From the NCBI GenBank assembly GCA_022767445.1, contig JALENJ010000041.1, positions 1 to 39,062 of the forward strand: a stretch of DNA of 39,062 nt. Direction: 5' to 3'. This document shows positions 31,051 to 39,062 of this stretch, in pieces (positions within the stretch are counted from its first letter, which is position 1; each line of letters begins with the position of its first letter). The notes beneath the pieces were generated by a model, which saw only the letters and a program-made list of their open reading frames with translations, ran no database searches and was not told where the DNA came from. The stretch is from Erysipelotrichaceae bacterium. Lineage in GTDB: Bacteria; Bacillota_I; Bacilli_A; Erysipelotrichales; Erysipelotrichaceae. Both the position numbers and the translations under genes were made by a program.

Positions 31051-33303
31051 ATGGTAGAAAACGAAAAGTGGCATGGCTTCCAGGGAAGAAACTGGAAGGA
31101 AGAATGCAATGTTCGCGACTTCATCCAAAACAACTACAAACCTTATGATGGTGATGAGAGTTTTTTGGCTGATGCGACAGAAGCGACAGACAAATTATGG
31201 GGTAAGTTACAGGAATTACAGAAGGCTGAACGTGAAAACGGTGGTGTTTTAGATGAAGAAGCTGATGTTGTTTCAGGTTTAACAGCCTATGGGCCTGGCT
31301 ATATTGATGAGTCTTTAAAGGATTTAGAAAAAGTTGTTGGTCTACAGACAGATAAGCCTTTAAAGAGAGCGTTCATGCCTTATGGCGGTATCCGTATGGC
31401 AGAGGAAGCTTTATCTACATATGGCTTTAAACCAAATGAAGAGTTACACAAGATTTTTACTGAGTATCACAAGACACATAATCAAGCAGTATTTGATGCT
31501 TATACACCTGAGATGAGAACTGCTAGAAGCAGTCACGTTATCACAGGTTTACCAGATACTTATGGACGTGGACGTATTGTTGGCGACTATCGCCGTGTAG
31601 CGCTATATGGTATCGATCAGTTAATCGCTTGGAAGGAAGAGGATAAACTCAACTGTGGCGATGGAACAATGACTGATGATATCATTCGTCAACGTGAAGA
31701 GTTATCTGAACAGATTCGTGCTTTAGAAGGTATGAAGAAGATGGCAGAGGTATATGGTTATGATATTTCTAAACCTGCATCCAATGCCAAGGAAGCTGTA
31801 CAGTGGTTATACTTCGGTTACCTAGCAGCGATCAAGACACAGAATGGTGCAGCGATGTCTGTTGGACGTATCTCCACATTCCTTGATATTTACATCGAAA
31901 GAGATTTAGAAGCTGGAACATTAACTGAAAGTGAAGCACAGGAGTTAATTGACCATATCGTTATGAAGTTCCGTATGGTTAAGTTTGCTCGTATTCCTTC
32001 TTATAATGAGCTATTCTCTGGTGACCCAGTATGGGCAACACTTGAGGTTGCTGGTATGGGCATGGATGGACGTTCAATGGTCACAAAGAATGACTTCCGT
32101 TTCCTGCATACATTAGAGAACATGGGTCCATCTCCTGAACCTAACTTAACAGTTCTATATTCTTCTCGTTTACCTGAAAACTTCCGTAAGTATGCGGCTA
32201 AGATTTCCGTATCTACAAGTTCAATTCAGTATGAGAATGATGATGTAATGCGTCCTGAATGGGGTGATGACTATAGCATTTGCTGCTGCGTATCCGCAAC
32301 ACAAACAGGTAAGGAAATGCAGTTCTTCGGAGCTCGTGCTAACTTAGCTAAGACATTGCTATATGCAATCAATGGTGGTGTGGATGAAAAGAACCACAAA
32401 CAAGTAGGTCCTGCATATCGTCCTATTACTTCTGAATACTTGGACTATAAGGAAGTAGAAGAGAAGTATGTACAGATGCTTGATTGGTTAGCTGGTCTAT
32501 ATGTAAACATCTTGAACCTCATCCAATACATGCATGACAAGTATTACTATGAAGCTGCTGAGATGGCTTTAATCGATACAGATGTAAGAAGAACATTCGC
32601 AACTGGTATTGCTGGATTCAGCCATGTTATTGACTCACTATCCGCTATCAAGTATGCAAAGGTTAAGACTGTTCGTGATGAGAATGGATTAGTTGTAGAT
32701 TACATCACTGAGGGAGACTTCCCTAAGTATGGTAATGATGATGACCGTGCAGATGAAATCGCTGTATGGTTGCTGAAGACATTCATCACATTGATCAAGA
32801 AACATCACACATACCGTAACTCCGAAGCTACAACTTCAATTTTGACAATCACATCAAATGTTGTTTACGGTAAGTTCACAGGTAATATGCCAGATGGACG
32901 TCGTGCTTGGACTCCATTAGCACCTGGTGCTAACCCATCTTATGGAGCTGAACAAAATGGTTTACTTGCTTCATTGAACTCTCTAACAAAGCTTCCATAT
33001 CACTGGGCATTGGATGGTATCTCTAATACACAGACAATGGATCCAAATGCTTTAGGTCATAGTGAAGAAGAACGTTCAAACAATCTTGTAAACGTATTGG
33101 ACGGATACTTTGATCAAGGTGCACACCACCTCAACGTTAACGTCTTTGGTAAAGAGAAGCTCGTTGATGCGATGGAACACCCTGAAAAGCCGGAGTATGC
33201 TAACTTCACAATCCGTGTATCTGGATATGCTGTTAAGTTCATCTCTCTAACAAGAGAACAACAGTTGGATGTTATCGCAAGAACATTCCACGATCATATG
33301 TGA
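31051..33303 (+). CDS. pflB: Pyruvate formate-lyase
   Basis: 750 aa, full length. Converts pyruvate and CoA to formate and acetyl-CoA through a glycyl radical. Active-site cysteines lie in [11 protein letters not shown]412-C413, preceded by an extra C411 where many homologues have Ala. The glycyl-radical loop RVSGYAV places the radical on G725. Substrate-region motifs [16 protein letters not shown] and [17 protein letters not shown] are intact. GGAGG precedes ATG 31051. It is followed, after a terminator, by its activase pflA. A cre box and long leader suggest carbon-dependent control. Oxygen-sensitive chemistry implies an anaerobic or fermentative life. Confidence 0.97.
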   Translation: MVENEKWHGFQGRNWKEECNVRDFIQNNYKPYDGDESFLADATEATDKLWGKLQELQKAERENGGVLDEEADVVSGLTAYGPGYIDESLKDLEKVVGLQTDKPLKRAFMPYGGIRMAEEALSTYGFKPNEELHKIFTEYHKTHNQAVFDAYTPEMRTARSSHVITGLPDTYGRGRIVGDYRRVALYGIDQLIAWKEEDKLNCGDGTMTDDIIRQREELSEQIRALEGMKKMAEVYGYDISKPASNAKEAVQWLYFGYLAAIKTQNGAAMSVGRISTFLDIYIERDLEAGTLTESEAQELIDHIVMKFRMVKFARIPSYNELFSGDPVWATLEVAGMGMDGRSMVTKNDFRFLHTLENMGPSPEPNLTVLYSSRLPENFRKYAAKISVSTSSIQYENDDVMRPEWGDDYSICCCVSATQTGKEMQFFGARANLAKTLLYAINGGVDEKNHKQVGPAYRPITSEYLDYKEVEEKYVQMLDWLAGLYVNILNLIQYMHDKYYYEAAEMALIDTDVRRTFATGIAGFSHVIDSLSAIKYAKVKTVRDENGLVVDYITEGDFPKYGNDDDRADEIAVWLLKTFITLIKKHHTYRNSEATTSILTITSNVVYGKFTGNMPDGRRAWTPLAPGANPSYGAEQNGLLASLNSLTKLPYHWALDGISNTQTMDPNALGHSEEERSNNLVNVLDGYFDQGAHHLNVNVFGKEKLVDAMEHPEKPEYANFTIRVSGYAVKFISLTREQQLDVIARTFHDHM

Positions 33304-33307
33304 TCGT
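33290..33307. repeat. Palindrome over pflB stop codon
   Basis: ACGATCA (33290-33296) and TGATCGT (33301-33307) flank TATG at the end of pflB. It may be an mRNA-end hairpin ahead of the real terminator. Confidence 0.4.
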
Positions 33308-33336
33308 TCTTGTGTAAAACACGTCTATCGTTTGAT

Positions 33337-33370
33337 AAAATGACTCTGTGTGATACAGAGTCATTTTCTT
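33337..33370 (+). terminator. Terminator between pflB and pflA
   Basis: AAAATGACTCTGT (33337-33349) with ACAGAGTCATTTT (33355-33367), loop GTGAT, then CTT. The pflA ribosome site follows within 20 bp without an obvious promoter, so partial readthrough would give high pflB and low pflA. Confidence 0.8.
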
Positions 33371-33398
33371 CAAAGTGATGAAATAAAGGGGTGAGAAT

Positions 33399-34127
33399 AT
33401 GAAAGGACGCATACATTCATTTGAGACTTTTGGTGCAGTAGATGGACCAGGAGTACGCTTTATCATATTCCTAAAAGGATGTAATATGCGTTGTAAGTTC
33501 TGCCACAATCCAGACACATGGTTGATGGAAGGTGGAGAACTCTATACAGCACAAGAAGTTTTACAAAAAGCCATGCGGTATAAAAACTATTGGCAAAATG
33601 GTGGAGGAATTACCGTATCTGGGGGAGAAGCACTCTTGCAGATTGATTTCTTAACAGAGTTATTTGAACTAGCCCACAAACAAGGAATACACTGCACACT
33701 CGATACTGCAGGAAATCCATTTACCTATGAGGAACCATTCTTCTCAAAGTTTGAAAGACTCATGAGGGTAACAGACTTAGTCCTATTGGATTTAAAAGAA
33801 ATCGATGATAAAGTACACCGCTATCTAACAGGTGTAAGTAACGAAAACATCCTACAGTTAGCCAAGTATCTATCAGATCATCATATTCCAATGTGGATAC
33901 GTCACGTTCTAGTTCCTGGTATTACTGCGAATGAGAAAGATCTCGAGAATCTTAGAAAATTCATCGATACTTTAGAATCGGTGGAAAAGGTTGAAGTATT
34001 GCCGTATCATGTATTGGGGATACCAAAATACGAAAAGATGGGAATTGCATATCCATTAATGGATACACCCCAACCAACCAAAGAACAGATTGAAACAGCA
34101 GAAAGAATACTAGGAGTGAAGAAATGA
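33399..34127 (+). CDS. pflA: Pyruvate formate-lyase activating enzyme
   Basis: 242 aa radical-SAM enzyme. The Fe-S motif is C28-NMR-C32-KF-C35 (KGCNMRCKFCHNPDTW), with the SAM-binding ISGGEA-like VSGGEALLQ and the family start IHSFETFGAVDGPGVRFIIF. It abstracts hydrogen from the PflB glycine. The start ATG 33399 follows GGGGTGAG. Its end overlaps the phosphatase start by 4 bp. Confidence 0.97.
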   Translation: MKGRIHSFETFGAVDGPGVRFIIFLKGCNMRCKFCHNPDTWLMEGGELYTAQEVLQKAMRYKNYWQNGGGITVSGGEALLQIDFLTELFELAHKQGIHCTLDTAGNPFTYEEPFFSKFERLMRVTDLVLLDLKEIDDKVHRYLTGVSNENILQLAKYLSDHHIPMWIRHVLVPGITANEKDLENLRKFIDTLESVEKVEVLPYHVLGIPKYEKMGIAYPLMDTPQPTKEQIETAERILGVKK

Positions 34128-34891
34128 GCGATATCATTGGTATTGAAAAGAAGAGAAATTTCCGAGATTTAGGTGGATATCAAACAACCGATGGCAAAAC
34201 AGTGAAGAAGGGATACTTCTTCCGTAGTAGTCGACTATCAGACTTTAGTCAGAAAGAACTTGATATCGTAGAAAACCTACATATCAAAAAGATATATGAC
34301 CTACGATCCCTTGCGGAAGCGAAGGACGCACCAGATCCAGCATTAGATGGTGCGGAATACATCCATATATCAGCTATTACAAAACCAGATGGAACAGAGA
34401 TTGATTTCTCACCATCCGCAATGGAAGATAAAGTTGTGTATTCCAAAGAGAATAACCATGAATTCACATCGAAGGTATATGGCAATCTACCATTTTCTCC
34501 AGCATACAAAAAGATGTTCAAAGATATTGTAGAAAACAACACACCAATCATGTTTCATTGTAGTGCAGGAAAAGATCGTACAGGTATCGCTGCGATGTTA
34601 ATCCTATTAGCACTGGGTGTAGATGAAGAAACAATCATGTATGATTACATGTTGACCAATGAATACCGCAAGGAATACATTGATAACTTCAAGAAGACAT
34701 TCCCACTCAAGGAAATGGATCCAGAACTCGCTGGTATGTTGTTGGCATTTGAAGGAGTATCCTATACAAATGGAGAATATTCACTCAACAAGATAAAAGA
34801 AAAGTACACATCTTACGATGCATACTTCCAAGAAGAATTTGGTTTAGACCAACATGCATTACAAAAGTTGAAAGACTACTATACAGAGTAA
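34124..34891 (+). CDS. Tyrosine-protein phosphatase (IphP-like)
   Basis: 255 aa. The N-terminal family signature RNFRDLGGYQTTDGKTVKKG leads to FFRSSRLSDFS, and the catalytic loop HCSAGKDRTG has nucleophile C146 and R152. This is the Y_phosphatase3/IphP family, which acts on phosphotyrosine, phosphoserine or phosphoinositide-like substrates. No signal peptide, so cytoplasmic. ATGA overlap with pflA and GGAG upstream show it is the third gene of the pfl unit; a functional link to PFL is not established. Confidence 0.9.
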   Translation: MSDIIGIEKKRNFRDLGGYQTTDGKTVKKGYFFRSSRLSDFSQKELDIVENLHIKKIYDLRSLAEAKDAPDPALDGAEYIHISAITKPDGTEIDFSPSAMEDKVVYSKENNHEFTSKVYGNLPFSPAYKKMFKDIVENNTPIMFHCSAGKDRTGIAAMLILLALGVDEETIMYDYMLTNEYRKEYIDNFKKTFPLKEMDPELAGMLLAFEGVSYTNGEYSLNKIKEKYTSYDAYFQEEFGLDQHALQKLKDYYTE

Positions 34892-34915
34892 GGGGGGGTA
34901 TATCCCTTACTTTTT
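34888..34915. terminator. Terminator between phosphatase and VanZ-RDD genes
   Basis: GTAAGGG (34888-34894) with CCCTTAC (34904-34910), then T5. It overlaps the stop codons of both convergent genes. Confidence 0.75.
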
Positions 34916-36010
34916 ATCTACAACCACGTTATGAATACCAGATAGCTTATCGTGGAAAAAGATATGGCTGCGAAGATTTCCAAGGAAATTAACAATCAAT
35001 AACAAACCGATTCCACTTGTAAGAATAAAGGCACCCATCTGAATGATTAAATCATCCGTAAAATAATTTGCAATACTGTTAATCCATGGGTTTAAACCCA
35101 TTGTGACACCATAGAATAAATAAGTACGTAGGATAAGTCTACCAAGTGGAAGATTTCCATGATCATCGGATAATCGAATACGTACAAGCTTCTTACCAAC
35201 TGTATATCCATGTGCAATCGCAGGTAACACAATGAAATACAAAGACACTGCGATAAAAGTACTCAATGATTCAGGAATCGCTTTTACAGACATGATATTT
35301 AAAACTAAAGTTAGGAAAGATATCATAATCCAATCCACAGCTAACGCCGCAAGTCTGCGCAGAGTACCTACGTTAGTAGGAAGAACAGTCTGACTATCAA
35401 TCTGCTGAAGTGTTGGGATAAAGGCGGTAATAAGAGGTGTTATTAGATACCCAAGTATACCACCAATTGTATTAAACAACAAATCATCTACAGAGAATAA
35501 ACGATACGGAGCGTTATAGATCCAGAATAAACCAGTTAACTGACTCAATTCAAAGAACAATGTCAATAAGAAACTAAAGAATACCGTCTGCTTGAAGTTG
35601 CGATTAAATAGATAACGCATAAAGATACCAAACGGAATCGTCAATATGATATTAAAGGCTAACTGCAAGAAAGCGCGCTCTCTAAATAAATGTAGATACG
35701 TAGCAGGATTGGAAGGAATCACTTGCGTTTCACGAATGATATCCTGAATGGATGAGAACAATGTCAAATCATATGTTTGACGATTCGTACCATACAACGA
35801 AATGATATCCCTAGTATTCGGTAGAGGTAATATGACTTCAAAATACGCACACATCAAATACAATATAAACGCATAGAAAGCAAATATTCTTAACTTATTA
35901 ACAAAGCCAAACTTACGATATTGATAAATATAAACAGGCAACACAAACAAAGCAGCGATAAATGGAAACGCAATCAAAGCCGACCTGATAGGTAATAAAT
36001 ATATACTCAT
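34907..36010 (-). CDS. VanZ-RDD fusion membrane protein
   Basis: 367 aa, polytopic. The first half is VanZ-like: YLMCAYFEVILPLPNTRDI, FLQLAFNIILTIPFGIFMRY, then FELSQLTGLFWIYNAPYRLF and SVDDLLFNTIGGILGY. The second half is an RDD domain starting LRRLAALAVDWIMISFLTLV with the Arg and Asp for which the family is named, followed by GYTVGKKLVRIRL. VanZ-like proteins are tied to teicoplanin or lipopeptide tolerance; RDD proteins include Na+/H+ antiporters. The transport role is unknown. AAGGAG precedes ATG 36010. Convergent with the pfl unit, overlapping its terminator. Confidence 0.88.
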   Translation of the reverse strand: MSIYLLPIRSALIAFPFIAALFVLPVYIYQYRKFGFVNKLRIFAFYAFILYLMCAYFEVILPLPNTRDIISLYGTNRQTYDLTLFSSIQDIIRETQVIPSNPATYLHLFRERAFLQLAFNIILTIPFGIFMRYLFNRNFKQTVFFSFLLTLFFELSQLTGLFWIYNAPYRLFSVDDLLFNTIGGILGYLITPLITAFIPTLQQIDSQTVLPTNVGTLRRLAALAVDWIMISFLTLVLNIMSVKAIPESLSTFIAVSLYFIVLPAIAHGYTVGKKLVRIRLSDDHGNLPLGRLILRTYLFYGVTMGLNPWINSIANYFTDDLIIQMGAFILTSGIGLLLIVNFLGNLRSHIFFHDKLSGIHNVVVDKK

Positions 36011-36036
36011 AGAACTCCTTTTAAAAAATATCTGTA

Positions 36037-36990
36037 TTAATTTACCATAGATTGAATGAAAGGATAGTCATCAAACTCCGTCCCTTTAGGAATAAACTTT
36101 CTGATCAATTTGTTTGCAACTTCATTGCTACCACGTTCACAACTTGTATATGGATGACAAAAATATAATTCCGTTCTCTTCTGTGTTCCATCTGTACAGG
36201 ATCGTTCTATCTTATCCACATAGGAAAACTCTGTCCCATTGTCACAGGTGATCGTTCTGAAGAGTATATTGAATTTCCCCTGTAATCGTTTTTCAAGATT
36301 GTTTAATGCTTGTACGACCGCTTCGGCACAATGATGTTTTAACTTGACAATGATTTCTTTCCTGGTCTTTCTTTCCGTCATAACAAGCATACTGCTGTGG
36401 GATGTATTCTTTCCTTTGACGGTATCCATCTCCCAATGACCGAATTCATCTCTGGTCAAGATGTATTCCGGACGTTTCTCAATACTTGTTCCTACGATCC
36501 GTTTTGCTCCCTTGTTCTTCTTTACCTTCTTATATTTCCGCTTTCTTTTCCCCTTGACAATCAAGTCTTTGTTAGTGACTCTATCAAATACACCGGCATC
36601 GATGTAGTTATACAAAGTGGTTACACAGATTGATTCTCGGAATTTCAGATTCTTACGTTTGATCTCTCCCAATACAACTGCAGGACTGTACTTGTCATCT
36701 GCAATCTTGTTTTCAATATATCGGGCAAGACGTGGATCCCTAGATATTTTCTTGGCAACTCCCTTTGACCGCATCTTTGTTTCATGACGTTGTTGTGCCA
36801 GATCAGAACTGTATGTTCTTTTATGAGAATTGCCAACCTTTTTATAATATTTACCATGCTTTATTTCACGATATATCGTGGATATATGCACTTTTAAGAC
36901 CTTTGCTATATCCTCGATTGGTACTTTCTTCTCATATAAAGTTTCCAATTTGACCCTATCGGTCTGTGTCAATTGTTTAAAGCAGCGCAT
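36037..36990 (-). CDS. IS30-family transposase, 3'-truncated
   Basis: 317 aa. N-terminal HTH (LTQTDRVKLETLYEKKVPIE, DIAKVLKVHISTIYREIKHG), then the DDE core: FGHWEMDTVKG (first Asp), TITCDNGTEFSYVD (second Asp) and CERGSNEVANKLIRKFIPKG (Glu). The protein ends at FIQSMVN, just where family members continue with the W-N-x-x-P-R-K segment and about 30 more residues, so the 3' end is missing and activity is doubtful. ATG 36990 has GGAG upstream; TTG at 37005 is in frame but precedes that site. Confidence 0.85.
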   Translation of the reverse strand: MRCFKQLTQTDRVKLETLYEKKVPIEDIAKVLKVHISTIYREIKHGKYYKKVGNSHKRTYSSDLAQQRHETKMRSKGVAKKISRDPRLARYIENKIADDKYSPAVVLGEIKRKNLKFRESICVTTLYNYIDAGVFDRVTNKDLIVKGKRKRKYKKVKKNKGAKRIVGTSIEKRPEYILTRDEFGHWEMDTVKGKNTSHSSMLVMTERKTRKEIIVKLKHHCAEAVVQALNNLEKRLQGKFNILFRTITCDNGTEFSYVDKIERSCTDGTQKRTELYFCHPYTSCERGSNEVANKLIRKFIPKGTEFDDYPFIQSMVN

Positions 36991-37005
36991 GATAATCAAC
37001 TCCAA

Positions 37006-37135
37006 AATCTTATATGTACATTGTATAATCGTACAGTTGCCATATTCAATAGTGGTGTTTATGTCAATCTCATTATTCCCTTTTCTTGGTGGTTGACTGC
37101 AAATCAGGAAGAATTGATCCGGATCTCATAATTAA
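37006..37135. other. Upstream flank of the IS30 gene
   Basis: Contains the presumed left IS end but no inverted-repeat partner, since the right end is lost beside the VanZ gene. TGTACATTGTATAATCGTAC at 37017-37036 includes a TATAAT-like box. I cannot fix the IS boundary. Confidence 0.3.
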
Positions 37136-37169
37136 AAAGACGATAGTTTATAAAATTTTTATCGTCTTT
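37136..37169. terminator. Bidirectional terminator
   Basis: AAAGACGATA (37136-37145) with TATCGTCTTT (37160-37169). A- and T-rich flanks suit both strands. Between here and 37319 only broken minus-strand sequence (NLNSIIQLWDVDYKNMWV then stop) remains, unassigned. Confidence 0.65.
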
Positions 37170-37319
37170 AATATTATTTTATAACCAACCATCAGACCCA
37201 CATATTTTTATAATCAACATCCCAAAGCTGAATAATACTGTTTAAATTGATTGGTGTTGGCTACCTTTTTGAACAATACTTTTCCATGTGTGGGCTAAAT
37301 AGCCTATTAGATATTATTT

Positions 37320-38480
37320 TTAATTTCCACTAATTTCTATATTCAATCCTTTTTGTGTTCCTAAAATGTCTTTTAATCTTTGTAATTCGTATTTCTTATC
37401 TTTTCTATCTATATCAAAATCAAACTTATCAAAGAAATCATATAACTTAGGATTCATACTTATCGTAATGGATTTATTTTTCTCTAATTCTATCACACTT
37501 GTAATATATTTATTTTTCTTTGGCTCCGTCGTGTATTCATACTTATATTCTTTTTCATCATTTTTTCTTTTTTCTCTTAAAATAGTAAATATTGGTTCAT
37601 AGTATAACCATATTAAATCTAGTTTACTAATATCAAACTCTTTGCCCTCAATAATATCTGGGTCTTTGAGATGGCACTTCACTCTGTTATTATACGGATA
37701 TACAGCACTAACAATTCCATTTAATGGTCTAGAACCACTAATCCATTTTATAGACCTTACTTGGTTCTTCGCATAATTAAACATCCTATTATCAATTCTA
37801 GTCCTACCTTTAGCTTCAAAAACAGAGTACCCATCATCATCAACGTTAAAAGCTATTAAATCTGGTTGTTTGTTTGTATTAATTTGTATACTCATGTATT
37901 TTCTAGCTATACCTAAATGTACTAAATAATCAAAGCCAAATATTTTATCACAAATTAATTTTGTAATAAACATTCCCACATAATACATCAAATATACTCG
38001 CTCTGTTGCGTCTAAATAGTTCATCTTATCTGAAAAAATTAAATATCCATCACTATCTACATCTAAAGCAGTATTTAATAAATTTACTTTATATGTAATT
38101 TCTTCGGTTCTCTTTTTCATTGCACTCTTAGATAAATAAAACAGTGGCATTCCACAAGTAATTACTGAATAATATATATCTCTTCCTTTGAATTCAAACG
38201 GAATATCCTCTCTTGTGGACGCAAATTCATTCATTTCCCCAAAATACCTAACCACGTCTCCAGAATCGAAATCTGAGTATTTAATTAAAATTTTGTAATT
38301 TCTTGATTCGCAAAACAAAGTATATCCCTCCCTTTTTTGTAAATTCGCAAAAATTATAAAATAAATAGGTTTAATTGACCAACCGTGGACTTGTAACTCA
38401 TTCACATGTATCAAATCATATTGATGTAATCTGATGTCATACCAAATTTTCTTTTCCAAAAATTTAAATTCTAAAAACAC
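37320..38480 (-). CDS. Unknown protein with PD-(D/E)XK nuclease signature
   Basis: 386 aa, very AT-rich codon use. No named family recognised. Residues 205-226 read QPDLIAF, then DDDGYSVFEAKGRT: P206-D207 with E222-A223-K224 after a beta-hairpin is the PD-(D/E)XK nuclease active-site pattern, and an acidic/helical EITYKVNLLNTALDVDSDG lies upstream. After the core, FNYAKNQVRSIKWI fits the helix that follows the motif. The N-terminal 200 and C-terminal 110 residues are unassigned, the latter lysine-rich. GTG 38480 is the only start before an upstream stop and has no clear ribosome site. Beside an IS30 relic, a stand-alone defence or restriction-like role is possible but unproven. Confidence 0.65.
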   Translation of the reverse strand: MFLEFKFLEKKIWYDIRLHQYDLIHVNELQVHGWSIKPIYFIIFANLQKREGYTLFCESRNYKILIKYSDFDSGDVVRYFGEMNEFASTREDIPFEFKGRDIYYSVITCGMPLFYLSKSAMKKRTEEITYKVNLLNTALDVDSDGYLIFSDKMNYLDATERVYLMYYVGMFITKLICDKIFGFDYLVHLGIARKYMSIQINTNKQPDLIAFNVDDDGYSVFEAKGRTRIDNRMFNYAKNQVRSIKWISGSRPLNGIVSAVYPYNNRVKCHLKDPDIIEGKEFDISKLDLIWLYYEPIFTILREKRKNDEKEYKYEYTTEPKKNKYITSVIELEKNKSITISMNPKLYDFFDKFDFDIDRKDKKYELQRLKDILGTQKGLNIEISGN

Positions 38481-38688
38481 ATATCACACTCGTCTTGTTT
38501 ATTTCTAACTGTTATTTCATGTAGCAAGAAATAAGGGCTATGCAAAATAGCTTTTCCTTCAGCGATTTTACACAGCCTCTTCTTTTTGATCCTTCTTAAT
38601 TCATTCTGAGATAAACTTTACAAATATTCACAAGCTTTTCCCATCAGTATTCATAATACCGTTATAAGTGCATTTTTATCTATTCTGA

Positions 38689-38952
38689 TTATTTATCACT
38701 AATAGAAATTTTCGTCCATTTTGTTGGATACTCATCTATGTAATCATACTTTTCTTTATCCGGTGAAACGAGTGCTTTATAATATAAAACATCATCCTTT
38801 TCATAAAATACAAGTACAACACTTGTTCCACCCATACCAATAACAGTTTCTGTATGATATTGGATTTTATCAGTAGATGAATCCTCTGCAACAGTTGATT
38901 TACAACCTGTTAACAAAGTACAACAAAGAACTAATGCAATTACTTTTTTCAT
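38689..38952 (-). CDS. Small lipoprotein, 87 aa
   Basis: A lipoprotein signal (KKVIALVLCCTLLTGC) with lipobox LLTGC gives a mature surface-anchored protein of about 70 residues: TETVIGMGGTSVVLVFYEKD followed by DEYPTKWTKISISD. No domain recognised. Its ATG overlaps the stop of the preceding gene by one base (TAATG), which decides the start and shows translational coupling. Function unknown; it may serve or regulate the neighbouring product. Confidence 0.75.
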   Translation of the reverse strand: MKKVIALVLCCTLLTGCKSTVAEDSSTDKIQYHTETVIGMGGTSVVLVFYEKDDVLYYKALVSPDKEKYDYIDEYPTKWTKISISDK

Positions 38953-39062
38953 TATTGCCACCATTCCGTTGCAACATCATAGGTATAATTATATGAATAT
39001 CTTTTAATAACATCTACACTGCAATCTGTATTCAATTGTCTGAGTTCAGCAGTACCATAAAC
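38952..39062 (-). CDS. Partial CDS, C-terminal 36 residues, runs off window
   Basis: An open minus-strand frame enters from the right edge and ends at TAA 38952-38954 with TDCSVDVIKRYSYNYTYDVA then TEWWQ. It was too short to be listed as a full ORF but is supported by the TAATG coupling with the lipoprotein gene. No family can be recognised from this piece. Confidence 0.6.
   Translation of the reverse strand, partial: VYGTAELRQLNTDCSVDVIKRYSYNYTYDVATEWWQ

Noticed and set aside
37293-37304. GGCTA-AA-TAGCC mini-hairpin after the nuclease-like gene
   Set aside because: Five base pairs with a two-base loop is too weak to call a terminator.
1-39062. CRISPR array, rRNA or tRNA genes
   Set aside because: No regularly spaced repeats and no tRNA cloverleaf or rRNA signature were seen on either strand.

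Overview
The window is low-GC Gram-positive chromosome, most like an anaerobic, fermentative Erysipelotrichia-type Firmicute. This is a guess from gene style: PflB/PflA as the pyruvate route, a ThiT thiamine S-component under a TPP riboswitch, KtrAB-type potassium uptake, TelA, GH25 lysozyme, AGGAGG/AAAGGAG ribosome binding sites and a perfect CcpA cre box. No rRNA, tRNA or CRISPR array was seen. Most of the window is housekeeping DNA, interrupted by four accessory patches.

Layout. 1-2490: an Rrf2-type regulator behind a 16-bp dyad, then a quinone-oxidoreductase-like dehydrogenase and a nitroreductase-like protein, which together look like a redox or electrophile stress operon. 2553-3710: a secreted phage-tail-lysozyme-domain protein. 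3711-6468 (accessory patch 1): ISL3 transposase debris, a 45-residue RiPP-like precursor gene, a wrecked radical-SAM maturase gene in which one Fe-S cysteine has become tryptophan, and an intact ABC exporter. 6469-10120: a degenerate gap, a surface 5'-nucleotidase-like phosphoesterase and TelA. 10208-12064: a small XRE regulator, a zinc-ribbon membrane protein and a GH25 lysozyme. 12061-15435: convergent yigZ, then mutL and miaA with ATGA overlap. 15438-19296: Bax-inhibitor-1-like protein, an unknown acidic protein, a CpXC protein, MarR and a membrane protein. 19478-21477 (minus): KtrA/TrkA and KtrB/TrkH. 21603-22835: a protein with two fused histidine-phosphatase domains.

22944-25557 (patch 2) is a glycoside-hydrolase pseudogene with two stops and two frameshifts. 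It is followed by an apparent stand-alone small RNA gene at about 25602-25863: strong promoter, two palindromic operators one 21-bp period apart, three stem-loops, two exposed anti-Shine-Dalgarno tracts and a strong terminator. Next come a 67-residue protein (minus), a TPP riboswitch with thiT, a HAD phosphatase and a Gfo/Idh/MocA oxidoreductase.

29025-30720 (patch 3) is a compact three-gene set that looks like a disulfide-containing bacteriocin: a TlpA/thioredoxin-like lipoprotein, a secreted four-cysteine peptide with a hydrophobic Gly/Ala-rich tail, and a 57-residue two-helix putative immunity protein. It lies between two diverged remnants of one membrane-protein gene. 30761-34910: pflB with a cre box and a structured leader, pflA, and a tyrosine phosphatase. 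34907-36010 (minus): a VanZ-RDD fusion. 36037-39062 (minus, patch 4): a 3'-truncated IS30 transposase, an unrecognised protein with a PD-(D/E)XK nuclease signature, and a lipoprotein start-stop coupled to a gene that leaves the window.

The best candidates for undescribed biology are the orphaned RiPP precursor with its decayed maturase, the operator-controlled anti-SD sRNA, the thioredoxin/four-Cys peptide/two-TM cassette, and the PD-(D/E)XK protein.
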